A DNA stretch of 6,942 nt. Origin: Syntrophales bacterium. Lineage in GTDB: Bacteria > Desulfobacterota > Syntrophia > Syntrophales > UBA2192. The notes beneath the pieces are model-generated. The model was not told the DNA's origin and searched no databases. It saw only the letters and a list, made by a program, of their open reading frames with translations. Location of the stretch: assembly GCA_025454095.1 (NCBI GenBank), contig JALOPC010000077.1, positions 1-6,942 of the forward strand. Reading direction: 5' to 3'. The translations under genes and the position numbers were made by a program. Positions 1 to 6,668 of the stretch are shown piece by piece. Position 1 is the first letter of the stretch. Every line of letters begins with the position of its first letter.

Positions 1-22
1 CGGCCGGTCGATAGATCACCCC

Positions 23-59
23 GTGTCCGTTCCCGACACCCGCTTCGTTTTCTCTTTTC
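23..59 (+). terminator. Weak terminator-like hairpin near the left edge
   Basis: GTGTC at 23-27 pairs perfectly with GACAC at 35-39 around a 7-base loop. A T-rich but interrupted tract follows at about 44-59. The stem is short and the T-tract does not start at its foot, so this may be chance. If real, it would end a gene lying left of the window. Confidence 0.2.
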
Positions 60-254
60 TTTCGTTCGCTTTCTCCCGGGTGCCCGTCGATGGCCGGCAC
101 ATTCAGAGAAATTTTATCCCTTCCCGCTCCATTGCCCGTGAAGGCTCTTTGCCCTGCGCGTCGAAAAATTCCCCCATCTCCGACAAAGCATAATACTTTC
201 GATATGTTCTGGCCGTTTCGGGCGGTTTTCACCCGGGGTCTCTCTCCGGTACCG

Positions 255-319
255 GGGGCCGTCCGAAATCCCTGCAACCCGCTACAGGCCTCGTTTTTTT
301 GCTTGCAAGGCCGTTTTTT
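255..319 (+). terminator. Two mutually exclusive weak terminator-like hairpins
   Basis: The GGCC at 287-290 can pair in two ways. Upstream, 255-260 pairs with 287-292 (6 bp with one G-T, 26-base loop) and is followed by seven T at 294-300. Downstream, 287-291 pairs with 308-312 (GGCCT with AGGCC, 5 bp, 16-base loop) and is followed by six T at 314-319. Both stems are short and the loops long, so they would be weak or factor-dependent terminators at best. They lie in the leader of an operon encoding NusA, a factor that helps weak hairpins terminate. Functional status is inference. Confidence 0.3.
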
Positions 320-329
320 CTGTGATAGA
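303..329 (+). promoter_or_regulatory. Possible weak promoter for the rimP operon
   Basis: TTGCAA at 303-308 resembles a -35 box, and GATAGA at 324-329 preceded by TG at 321-322 resembles a poor extended -10 box. The 15-base spacer is short, and TTGCTT at 299-304 would instead give 19. If used, transcription would start near 336, just before the terminator at 363-391, giving a leader of about 100 bases. The match is poor and many such matches occur by chance. A second -10-like sequence, TAATAC at 191-196, has no -35 partner. Confidence 0.15.
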
Positions 330-362
330 AAAGCCCCTGAAATTCGAATGGTTTCTATTCGA

Positions 363-391
363 GTGGGCCCTTTTGCCCACTTTTTTATTTT
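363..391 (+). terminator. Intrinsic (Rho-independent) terminator in the rimP leader
   Basis: GTGGGC at 363-368 pairs perfectly with GCCCAC at 375-380 around a 6-base loop (CCTTTT). Six T follow at 381-386, then A and four more T to 391. Pairing can extend by A362-T381 and G361-T382. The other strand lacks a T-tract at the matching end, so the element acts on + strand transcription. It sits 45 bases before the rimP ATG with no gene in front of it within the window. It therefore ends either an upstream transcript or small RNA, or the operon's own leader as an attenuator. Just upstream, 344-349 pairs with 357-362, and GCCC at 333-336 could pair with GGGC at 365-368 and break the terminator stem. 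Confidence 0.75.
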
Positions 392-435
392 AAACACAGG
401 CTTCTGGCCCCTTTTCGCCCCGAGCCGTTTGCCCT

Positions 436-960
436 ATGCCCGAAACAGCGACATACCGGGAACGGATCATCGAACTGATCGAACCCGCCGTCGAGTCCGA
501 GGGCCTGGAACTCGTGGAACTCGAGTGCCTGCGGATGAAGACCCGATGGCTCGTGCGGATCTTCATCGACCGCGAGGGCGGGGCGACGCTGGACGACTGC
601 ACGGCGGTGAGCCACCAGGCGGGCGATCTGCTCAACGTGCACGATCTGCCGCCCGGGCCCTACACGCTGGAGGTGTCGACACCGGGGCTCGATCGGCCGC
701 TGACGCGCGACAAGGACTTCGAGAAGTACCGCGGTGCGAGGGTCCGCATCCGGACCCGGGAACCCATCGAGGGCTCGAGAAACTTCCTGGGCACCTTCGT
801 CGAGTACACGACGGAGGGCGGCCGCAGGACCGTCACCGTCGACGTGGACGGCCGCATCGTCCCCATCGACCGGGAGAACATCCAGAAGGCGAATCTGGAG
901 TACGAAAGACCGGCAGCAGGCGCGGGGAAAAAGGCGCCGGGAAAAGGGAAAAAGCCCTGA
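436..960 (+). CDS. rimP: Ribosome maturation factor RimP
   Basis: RimP (formerly YhbC/P15A; YlxS in Bacillus) is a cytoplasmic factor that binds the free 30S subunit and helps its maturation, around the S12 and central pseudoknot region. The 174-residue product has the usual family layout: an N-terminal alpha/beta domain (about residues 8-83) ending in the family hallmark STPGLDRPL at 81-89, then an SH3-like C-terminal domain (about 86-155). A Lys/Gly/Pro-rich tail follows (about 160-174), a common variable extension that may contact RNA. ATG 436 is the only reasonable start, because an in-frame stop lies at 391-393 with no other start codon between. No Shine-Dalgarno precedes it, which is unusual beside the strong one of nusA. 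It is the first gene of the run, 51 bases before nusA; that gap can form a small hairpin (966-970 with 977-981). Identity is secure from motifs and position next to nusA. Confidence 0.95.
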   Translation: MPETATYRERIIELIEPAVESEGLELVELECLRMKTRWLVRIFIDREGGATLDDCTAVSHQAGDLLNVHDLPPGPYTLEVSTPGLDRPLTRDKDFEKYRGARVRIRTREPIEGSRNFLGTFVEYTTEGGRRTVTVDVDGRIVPIDRENIQKANLEYERPAAGAGKKAPGKGKKP

Positions 961-999
961 CCCGACGCCCCGCAACGGGCGCCTGAAGCCGATTTGATC

Positions 1000-1006
1000 A
1001 GGAGGT
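1000..1006 (+). promoter_or_regulatory. Strong ribosome binding site of nusA
   Basis: AGGAGGT at 1000-1006 is a near-perfect Shine-Dalgarno, five bases before ATG 1012. It decides the nusA start: the in-frame TTG at 994 lies upstream of this site and is not expected to be used. Confidence 0.85.
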
Positions 1007-1011
1007 CAAGC

Positions 1012-2268
1012 ATGTTTCCGGAGTTGAAACGTCTCATCGAGCAGATGGGCAAGGACAAGGGGATCGAGAAAGAAGTCATCATCGAGGCCCTTGAGTCGGC
1101 CATCCTCACCGCAGCGAGAAAGAAGCTGGGGCCGAAGGTGGAGCTCGAGTCCAAGTACAACGAAGAGGCGGGCGAACTGGAAGTTTTCCAGTTCAAGACC
1201 GTCGTGGAGAAGGTGCTTGACCCCGAGACGCAGATCGCCATCGAAGAAGCGAAACGGGATCTCGACGAGGAAGCCGAGCCGGGCGACAGCCTGGGCATGA
1301 AGATCGACGCGGCGAGCTTCGGCCGGATCGCCGTTCAGACAGCCAAGCAGATCATCATCCAGAAGGTCAAGGACGCCGAGCGCGACAAGATCTACGACGA
1401 GTACAAGGACAAGAAGAGCCAGATCGTGAGCGGCTTCGTCCAGCGCTTCGAGGGCGGCAGCATCATTGTGAACCTCGGCCGCGCCGAGGCCGTCATTCCG
1501 CCCTCCGAGCAGATCCACCGCGAGACCTACAAGCGCGGCGACCGAATCCGGGCCTTCATCGTGGACGTGAAGAAGATCTCCAAGGGCCCCCAGATCGTGC
1601 TGTCGCGCACCCACCCCGGATTCCTGCGAGCCCTCTTCGAACTCGAGGTGCCGGAGATCTCCGAGGGCTTCATCGAGATCGTCAACGTGGCCCGCGAGCC
1701 CGGCAACCGCTCCAAGATCTCCGTCCGGACCCTCGACAAGGACATCGATCCCGTCGGGGCCTGCGTCGGGATGAGGGGCTCGCGCGTGCAGAGCGTCGTC
1801 CAGGAACTCAAGGGCGAAAAGATCGACATCGTCCCCTACTCGGAAGACTCCGTCAAGTACATCTGCTCGGCCCTGTCGCCGGCCAAGGTGAGCAAGGTCT
1901 TCATGTACGAGGACGAGCGGTCCATGGAGGTCATCGTGCCCGACGACCAGCTTTCGCTCGCCATCGGCAAGAGCGGCCAGAACGTGCGGCTCGCCGTTCG
2001 GCTCACGGGCTGGAAGATCGACGTGAAGAACGAGACCATGCTCCAGAAGCAGGCCGAGGAGGGGCCCAAGAGCCTCCTGAAGGTTCCCGATCTCGACGAG
2101 GAGACGGCGGAGCTTCTCTTCAAGGAAGGCTACAAGAATATTGCCGCCCTGTCGTCGGCCGACCCCGAGGCCCTGAAGGCCATCCCGGGGATGGATGCCG
2201 AGAAGGTGCAGGGGATCATCGAGAGGGCCGCGCAGGTGGCGGACAAGGAAGCGGGCGGCGACGCCTGA
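1012..2268 (+). CDS. nusA: Transcription elongation/termination factor NusA
   Basis: NusA binds RNA polymerase near the RNA exit channel, promotes pausing and hairpin-dependent termination, and takes part in antitermination complexes. The 418-residue product starts with the RNAP-binding N-terminal domain (about 1-125), then an S1 domain (about 136-200). Two KH domains follow: KH1 with its GxxG loop GMRG at 253-256 and KH2 with GKSG at 319-322. The end (about 355-410) is a single helix-hairpin-helix-like segment beginning near LLKVPDLDEE. Escherichia coli NusA (495 residues) has two acidic repeats there, so this is a one-repeat form; shorter C-termini are common outside Gammaproteobacteria. 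The ATG is chosen from the AGGAGGT just upstream. NusA controls its own operon in other bacteria, which makes the leader terminator at 363-391 relevant. infB follows after 55 bases; ylxR and ylxQ, which lie there in Bacillus, are absent. Confidence 0.97.
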   Translation: MFPELKRLIEQMGKDKGIEKEVIIEALESAILTAARKKLGPKVELESKYNEEAGELEVFQFKTVVEKVLDPETQIAIEEAKRDLDEEAEPGDSLGMKIDAASFGRIAVQTAKQIIIQKVKDAERDKIYDEYKDKKSQIVSGFVQRFEGGSIIVNLGRAEAVIPPSEQIHRETYKRGDRIRAFIVDVKKISKGPQIVLSRTHPGFLRALFELEVPEISEGFIEIVNVAREPGNRSKISVRTLDKDIDPVGACVGMRGSRVQSVVQELKGEKIDIVPYSEDSVKYICSALSPAKVSKVFMYEDERSMEVIVPDDQLSLAIGKSGQNVRLAVRLTGWKIDVKNETMLQKQAEEGPKSLLKVPDLDEETAELLFKEGYKNIAALSSADPEALKAIPGMDAEKVQGIIERAAQVADKEAGGDA

Positions 2269-2323
2269 ACCTTGAGAAAGGGCGCAGGCCCGGGTTGAAC
2301 GATACATTTCGGGGGTTTCGAGA

Positions 2324-4933
2324 ATGTCCAAAGTGAGAGTATACGAACTGGCCAAGGAGTTCGGGATCGAGAACAAGGAGTTCATCGCGAAGCTGAAAAC
2401 CCTGGGCATTGCCGTCAAATCCCACTCCAGCACGCTCGAGGACAGCGAGGTCGAGCGGGTCCGTCACGAGTTTGCCTCCAAGGGCGAAAAGGAGGTCGTC
2501 GAAAAGCGCGTGAAGTCGACGGTCATCCGCCGCCGCGCCGTCCGCCTGCCCGCCGAGGAAGCCGCCGAGGCCGAGGAAGCCGCCGCCCCCGAGGCGCCGG
2601 CCGAGCCGGCCGAGACCGTCGAAAAGGAAGAGAAGGCCCCCGGGGAGGAACAGGAGGAAAAGGCCGAGAAAGCCGAAACGGCCGCTGCGCCGGAAAAGCC
2701 GGCCGAACCCCGTGCGGATGAACCGGCGGCCGCCGCCGCGCCTCCCGCGGCCGAGAAGGCCCCCGCGAAACCGGAGCCGCCCCCGAAGCCCGATCTTTCC
2801 CGTCAGGCGCAGATCATCCGCCGGCCCGATCCCTCCGAGCGGAGGGAGACGCCGAGGCCCCCTGCCACGATGGCCCCGCAGACCCAGATCCGCAAGCCCG
2901 CAGGGCCCGCGCCGGTGCAGCCGCGCGGCCAGGGCGCCCCGCCGGCAGGCGCGGACGCGAGGGGCGCCGCGCCGGGCGCCGACAAGAAGGGCAAAAAGGC
3001 CGTCGAGGTGGTCATGGATTCCGTGGCCGCCAAGAAGAAGACGATGATCAAGCAGGTCATCGACAAGAAGGACAAGCGGGTGAGGCTCCGCGAGGTCGAG
3101 GAGGAGGAATCCCCCCGCTGGAAGGGCGACCGAAAGGCGGCCGTCGTCCGGATGAAGAAAACGGAGATCACGACCCCCAAGGCGATCAAGCGGCGGATCC
3201 GGATCTCCGAGGCCATCCGCGTTGGCGAGCTCGCCAAGCAGATGGGTGTGCGGGCCAGCGACGTCATCAACAAGCTCCTCGGCCTGGGCATGATGGTCAC
3301 CATCAACCAGTCCATCGACGTCGATGCGGCCACCCTGATCGCCGCCGAGTTCGGCTACCAGGTCGAGGCCGTGACGGCCGAGTACGACGAGCTGCTGCAG
3401 CGTACCGAGGCGGAACCCCGGAACCTCAAACCCCGGGCGCCCGTCGTCACCGTCATGGGCCACGTCGACCACGGCAAGACGTCGCTGCTGGACGCCATCC
3501 GCGAGACCAACGTCATCGAGGGCGAGGCCGGCGGCATCACGCAGGCCATCGGCGCCTACCACGTCCACGTCAAGGACCGCGACATCGTCTTCCTGGACAC
3601 GCCGGGCCACGAGGCCTTCACGGCCATGCGCGCCCGCGGGGCCAAGGTGACGGACATCGTCGTGCTCGTCGTCGCGGCCGACGACGGCGTCATGGAGCAG
3701 ACCGTGGAGGCCATCAACCACTCGCGCTCGGCCGGTGTGCCCATCATCGTGGCCGTCAACAAGATCGACAAGCCCAACGCCACCCCCGACCGGATCAAGC
3801 AGGAGCTGGCCCAGCACAACCTCATGTCCGAGGAATGGGGCGGCGATGCGCTCTTTGCCGACATCTCGGCGAAGAAGAAGATCGGCATCGAAAACCTGCT
3901 GGAGCTCATCCTCCTGCAGGCCGACGTCCTGGAGCTGAAGGCCGACCCGGACCGGCCGGCCCGCGGCATCATCATCGAGGCCAAGCTCGACAAGGGCCGC
4001 GGCCCCGTGGCGACGGTGCTCATCCAGGAAGGGACGCTGCGCGAGGGCGACGCCTTCTCCGCCAAGACCGAGTACGGCCGCGTGCGGGCCATGATCAACG
4101 ACCAGGGCCAGCGCGTCAAGGAGGCGGGCCCCGCCATGCCCGTGGAGGTCATCGGCTTCTCCAGCGTGCCCCAGGCGGGCTCCGAGTTCATCGGCGTCGA
4201 GGACGAGAAGAAGGCCAAGAGCATCAGCGAGTACTGGGTGCGCAAGGAGCGCGAGAAGGAGCTGGCCGCCAGCTCCAAGGTCACCCTGGAGCAGCTCTAC
4301 CAGCGGATCAAGGAAGGCGCCAAGGATCTCAACGTGATCCTCAAGGCCGACGTCCAGGGCTCCCTCGAGGCCCTGAGCGAGGCGCTCAACAAGCTCTCCA
4401 CCGACGAGATCAAGCTGAAGATGATCCACAGCTCCACGGGCGCCATCACCGAGACGGACGTCATGCTGGCCTCGGCCTCGGATGCCATCATCCTGGGCTT
4501 CAAGGTCCGGCCCGATGCGCGCGTCGTCGAGATCGCCGAGAAAGAAGGCGTCGAGATCAAGCTCTACGATGTCATCTACAACGCCATCAACGACGTGCGG
4601 GCCGCCATGGAGGGCCTGCTCGAACCCGAGTTCAAGGAGGTCGTCCAGGGACGCGCGGAGGTCCGCGAGACCTTCCGCATCATCAAGGTCGGCACCGTGG
4701 CGGGCTGCCACGTGACGGACGGCAGGATCCCGCGGAGCGCCAGCGTGAAGCTCGTGCGCGACGGGGTCGTCGTCTACGACGGCAAGATCGCCTCGCTCAA
4801 GCGCTTCAAGGACGACGCGAAGGAAGTCTCCGCCGGGATGGACTGCGGTCTCGGCATCGAGGGGTACAACGACATCCGGGTGGGGGACGTGATCGAGGCG
4901 TATATTACCGAGCAGATAGAGAGAAAACTCTAG
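2324..4933 (+). CDS. infB: Translation initiation factor IF-2
   Basis: IF2 is the GTPase that brings initiator fMet-tRNA to the 30S subunit and promotes 50S joining. The 869-residue product is full length (890 in Escherichia coli). It begins with an IF2_N module (about 1-50). A long low-complexity linker rich in Ala, Glu, Pro and Lys (about 70-285) follows, then a second IF2_N module (about 290-345). The GTPase domain has all five motifs: G1 GHVDHGKT at 379-386, G2 GGIT at 403-406, G3 DTPGH at 425-429, G4 NKID at 479-482 and G5 SAK at 515-517. Domain II (about 560-645), the C1 domain (about 654-765) and the fMet-tRNA-binding C2 domain (about 774-869) complete it. ATG 2324 is supported by the conserved [12 protein letters not shown] start; only a weak GGGGG (2311-2315) serves as ribosome site. 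A shorter form from an internal start, as known in Escherichia coli, is possible but unproven. Confidence 0.98.
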   Translation: MSKVRVYELAKEFGIENKEFIAKLKTLGIAVKSHSSTLEDSEVERVRHEFASKGEKEVVEKRVKSTVIRRRAVRLPAEEAAEAEEAAAPEAPAEPAETVEKEEKAPGEEQEEKAEKAETAAAPEKPAEPRADEPAAAAAPPAAEKAPAKPEPPPKPDLSRQAQIIRRPDPSERRETPRPPATMAPQTQIRKPAGPAPVQPRGQGAPPAGADARGAAPGADKKGKKAVEVVMDSVAAKKKTMIKQVIDKKDKRVRLREVEEEESPRWKGDRKAAVVRMKKTEITTPKAIKRRIRISEAIRVGELAKQMGVRASDVINKLLGLGMMVTINQSIDVDAATLIAAEFGYQVEAVTAEYDELLQRTEAEPRNLKPRAPVVTVMGHVDHGKTSLLDAIRETNVIEGEAGGITQAIGAYHVHVKDRDIVFLDTPGHEAFTAMRARGAKVTDIVVLVVAADDGVMEQTVEAINHSRSAGVPIIVAVNKIDKPNATPDRIKQELAQHNLMSEEWGGDALFADISAKKKIGIENLLELILLQADVLELKADPDRPARGIIIEAKLDKGRGPVATVLIQEGTLREGDAFSAKTEYGRVRAMINDQGQRVKEAGPAMPVEVIGFSSVPQAGSEFIGVEDEKKAKSISEYWVRKEREKELAASSKVTLEQLYQRIKEGAKDLNVILKADVQGSLEALSEALNKLSTDEIKLKMIHSSTGAITETDVMLASASDAIILGFKVRPDARVVEIAEKEGVEIKLYDVIYNAINDVRAAMEGLLEPEFKEVVQGRAEVRETFRIIKVGTVAGCHVTDGRIPRSASVKLVRDGVVVYDGKIASLKRFKDDAKEVSAGMDCGLGIEGYNDIRVGDVIEAYITEQIERKL

Positions 4934-4935
4934 AA

Positions 4936-5040
4936 GACGTCTATCCAGTCGTCCCGTCTGTCCAGTCTTTCCGGTCGAAGAACAGGACCGGGTGGGACGG
5001 GATAGACCGGATGGACCGGACAGACCGGATAGACCGTATG
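4936..5040 (+). repeat. Two inverted arrays of a 9-base repeat, forming a long hairpin
   Basis: The right arm (4986-5040) reads on the + strand as six units of consensus GACCGGATA. The first is ten bases (4986-4995) and diverged; then come GACGGGATA, GACCGGATG, GACCGGACA, GACCGGATA and GACCGTATG. The left arm (4936-4976) reads on the - strand as GACCGGAAA, GACTGGACA, an eight-base GACGGGAC, GACTGGATA and a partial unit. The arms are separated by nine bases (4977-4985). Perfect pairings include 4971-4976 with 4986-4991, 4956-4963 with 5018-5025 and 4939-4946 with 5027-5034, though not all can form at once without bulges. The element starts two bases after the infB stop, and its last unit contains the ATG of the next gene. 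There is no T-run after it, so it is not an ordinary terminator. Confidence 0.85.
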
Positions 5041-5382
5041 GTGGTGGGAGTCGGGATCATCGAGGTGCACATTCACGAGAGCCGCTCTCTGAAGGAGAAG
5101 CGGGGCGTGATGAAGAGCCTGATCCGGCGCACGCAGAACGAGTTCAACGTCTCGATTGCCGAAGTGGACGGGCACGACAACTGGAAGCAGGGGATCATCG
5201 GCTTTGCCGTCGTGGGCAACGACCGGGGCTTCGTCGACGCGAAGATGGAAATGATCCTGCATTTCGTCGAGAACCTCCACCTGGCCGAGATCGTCAACGT
5301 CCGGCGGGAGATCACGAACTACTCCGACATGGCGGGGCGATACGACGGGGGGACGCTGCCCGATGGAATTCAAGAGAGCTGA
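5038..5382 (+). CDS. DUF503 family protein (YlxP-like)
   Basis: This 114-residue protein belongs to DUF503, small alpha/beta proteins of ferredoxin-like fold; Bacillus YlxP, also encoded between infB and rbfA, is a member. Family features seen are the start MVVGVGIIEVHIHESRSLKEKR, split here as MVVGVGIIEVHI (1-12) and HESRSLKEKR (13-22), the FNVSIAEVDGHDNWKQ segment (36-51) and the VVGNDRGFVD segment (58-67). The biochemical role is not settled. Its place among ribosome maturation genes suggests a ribosome-linked job, which is inference. ATG 5038 matches the family start; an in-frame ATG at 5011 would add nine residues (MDRTDRIDR) encoded by the repeat array. Neither has a Shine-Dalgarno, and both lie in the right arm of the hairpin, so initiation may be controlled by that structure. 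The 3' end overlaps rbfA by 20 bases. Confidence 0.9.
   Translation: MVVGVGIIEVHIHESRSLKEKRGVMKSLIRRTQNEFNVSIAEVDGHDNWKQGIIGFAVVGNDRGFVDAKMEMILHFVENLHLAEIVNVRREITNYSDMAGRYDGGTLPDGIQES
5347..5353 (+). promoter_or_regulatory. Shine-Dalgarno-like site of rbfA
   Basis: GGGGGGA at 5347-5353 lies inside the 3' end of the DUF503 gene, nine bases before the rbfA ATG at 5363. It is a plausible but not canonical site; coupling to translation of the overlapping upstream gene probably helps. Confidence 0.45.
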
Positions 5383-5731
5383 CCGGGTCGCGGACCTCAT
5401 CAAGCTGGAGATCGCCGAGATCCTCCGGCGCGAGGCCCACGACCCGCGGATTGCCAACATCACCGTGACGGACGTGAAGCTCACGGACGACCTTCGCTCC
5501 GCCCGTATCTATGTCGTGGAACTCGGCAAGGACCGCATGAGCGACGAGGTCGGGCAGGGCCTTGCGAAGGCGAAGGGGTTTCTCAAGCGCGAGCTGGGCA
5601 AGCGCCTGCAGCTTCGATACGTCCCGGAGTTGAGCTTCTTCTACGACCCGTCCTTCGAGTACGGTTCGAAGATCGAGAAACTGCTCAAAGAGATCAGGAA
5701 AGACGAACCGGATGATCCGACAGATCGCTGA
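5363..5731 (+). CDS. rbfA: 30S ribosome-binding factor RbfA
   Basis: RbfA is a small KH-fold protein that binds the 30S subunit near the 5' helix of 16S rRNA and is needed for late maturation and cold adaptation. The 122-residue product has the usual length and landmarks: the N-terminal helix with HDPRI at 26-30, ITVTDVKLTDDLRSARIYV at 33-51, the helix-kink-helix segment KAKGFLKRELGKRL at 69-82 and VPELSFFYD at 87-95. A short charged tail ([10 protein letters not shown]) follows. The ATG at 5363 lies inside the DUF503 gene (20-base overlap), and the 3' end overlaps nrnA by another 20 bases. With rimP and infB in the same run, the gene fits a 30S assembly and initiation operon. Confidence 0.96.
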   Translation: MEFKRADRVADLIKLEIAEILRREAHDPRIANITVTDVKLTDDLRSARIYVVELGKDRMSDEVGQGLAKAKGFLKRELGKRLQLRYVPELSFFYDPSFEYGSKIEKLLKEIRKDEPDDPTDR

Positions 5732-6668
5732 AATCATAAAGAAGGGGCGTTCCTTCCTCGTCACCTCGCACGTGCGTCTCGACGGGGATGCCGTGGGTTC
5801 GGAGCTTGCCCTCTACGAGGCGCTCCGGGGCCTGGGCAAGGAGGCGGTCGTCTACAACCAGGACGGCACGCCGCAGATGTACGCGTTCCTGCCCGACGCG
5901 GGGGCGATCGTGAACCGCCTGGGCCCCCTGGACGGCTTCGACGCCGTTTTCGTTCTCGACTGCAGCGAGATCGATCGCGTCGGCGACGAGGCGCCGCGCA
6001 TCGCCGGGGTCCGCCGGATCGTCAACATCGACCACCACATCTCGAACGATCGGTACGGCCACCTGACGCTCACGGACCCGAACGCGAGTTCCACGGGCGA
6101 GATGGTGTTCCGGCTGCTCGACGGGATGGGCCTCGAGATCACGAAGGACATGGCGATCAACCTCTACACGGCGATCCTGACCGACACGGGGGCCTTCCGG
6201 TACTCGAACACGGGGCCGGGGACCTTCGCCGCCGCCGGCCGGCTCCTCGAGAAGGGGGCCGACCCCGCCTGGATCGCCCAAAAGGTCTACGAGACCTTCC
6301 CGGCCGTGAAGATCCGGCTGCTCGGCAGAGCGCTCTCCACGCTGGAGTTCGACTGGCAGGGACGGATCGCAATCCTCACCGTCTCGAGGAAGATGCTCGA
6401 CGAGGCGGGCGCCCAGTGGGAACACACGGAAGGGTTCGTCGAGTTCCCCCGCTCCATCGAGGGCGTGCAAGTGGCAGCCTTCCTGAGCGAGATCGGCGAG
6501 GGGCTCTACAAAGTGAGCCTCCGCTCCAAGGGGCGGTTCAACGTCGAGGAGGTGGCGCGGAAGTTCGGGGGGGGCGGGCACGTCAATGCCGCGGCCTGCC
6601 GGATTTCGGGCGACGCGGACACGGTGAAGAAAAAGCTCTTTGAGGCGATCAAGAACGGTGGCCGATGA
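5712..6668 (+). CDS. nrnA: DHH/DHHA1 phosphoesterase, NrnA-type oligoribonuclease / pAp phosphatase
   Basis: Proteins of this type degrade very short RNA (2-5 nucleotides) to mononucleotides and, in many members, remove the 3' phosphate from pAp, using manganese in the cytoplasm. The 318-residue product has the full DHH domain: H20, D24 and D26 in [13 protein letters not shown]83 in VLDCSE, the name-giving DHH at 107-109 and D158 in [12 protein letters not shown]. The C-terminal DHHA1 domain carries the substrate-binding glycine loop GGGGH at 286-290. All expected metal ligands are present, so it should be active; which substrate dominates cannot be read from sequence. The start overlaps rbfA by 20 bases and the stop overlaps truB by 4 bases. 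AGGA at 5696-5699 lies rather far (12 bases) from the ATG, so coupling to rbfA translation is likely. It probably replaces Orn in this organism, which is inference. Confidence 0.93.
   Translation: MIRQIAEIIKKGRSFLVTSHVRLDGDAVGSELALYEALRGLGKEAVVYNQDGTPQMYAFLPDAGAIVNRLGPLDGFDAVFVLDCSEIDRVGDEAPRIAGVRRIVNIDHHISNDRYGHLTLTDPNASSTGEMVFRLLDGMGLEITKDMAINLYTAILTDTGAFRYSNTGPGTFAAAGRLLEKGADPAWIAQKVYETFPAVKIRLLGRALSTLEFDWQGRIAILTVSRKMLDEAGAQWEHTEGFVEFPRSIEGVQVAAFLSEIGEGLYKVSLRSKGRFNVEEVARKFGGGGHVNAAACRISGDADTVKKKLFEAIKNGGR

Larger units (their letters stand above)
1..435. other. Non-coding region upstream of rimP (probable operon leader)
   Basis: No reading frame here looks like a protein. One open frame begins at 90 and runs out of frame into rimP, but its leader-region translation has no recognisable domain. 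The left part (about 38-80) is strongly pyrimidine-rich. The right part (about 180-435) is richer in A/T than the genes and holds several hairpins with T-runs, annotated separately. There is a perfect 10-base palindrome, CCGGTACCGG, at 246-255. I looked for tRNA, tmRNA and SRP RNA signatures and found none. The region most likely contains the operon promoter and leader, possibly with the end of an upstream transcription unit, but no convincing sigma-70 promoter stands out. Confidence 0.6.

Noticed and set aside
338..354. TTCGAAT resembling a tRNA T-loop
   Set aside because: The five bases on each side do not form a T-stem, and no acceptor, D or anticodon arms are present.
966..981. Hairpin CGCCC/GGGCG between rimP and nusA
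   Set aside because: Only five pairs and no T-tract, so not a terminator; such stems are common in GC-rich DNA.
90..986. 298-residue + strand frame through the leader and rimP
   Set aside because: Its second half is an Arg/Gly-rich out-of-frame reading of rimP, and its first half shows no motif or ribosome site.
994..1011. Alternative TTG start for nusA at 994
   Set aside because: It lies upstream of the AGGAGGT site and would place the ribosome site inside the gene; ATG 1012 is correctly spaced.
1006..2433. 475-residue open frame on the - strand opposite nusA
   Set aside because: Same shadow effect from high third-position GC; no recognisable domain, and nusA in the + frame is unmistakable.
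2216..4711. 831-residue open frame on the - strand opposite infB
   Set aside because: It mirrors the infB codons; the translation is low-complexity (Asp, Leu, Gly, His, Arg rich) with no domain. Long antisense frames are expected opposite GC-rich genes.
3835..5037. Upstream extension of the DUF503 frame through infB
   Set aside because: The frame happens to stay open through infB, but the translation there is Arg/Gly-rich shadow; family similarity begins only at Met 5038.
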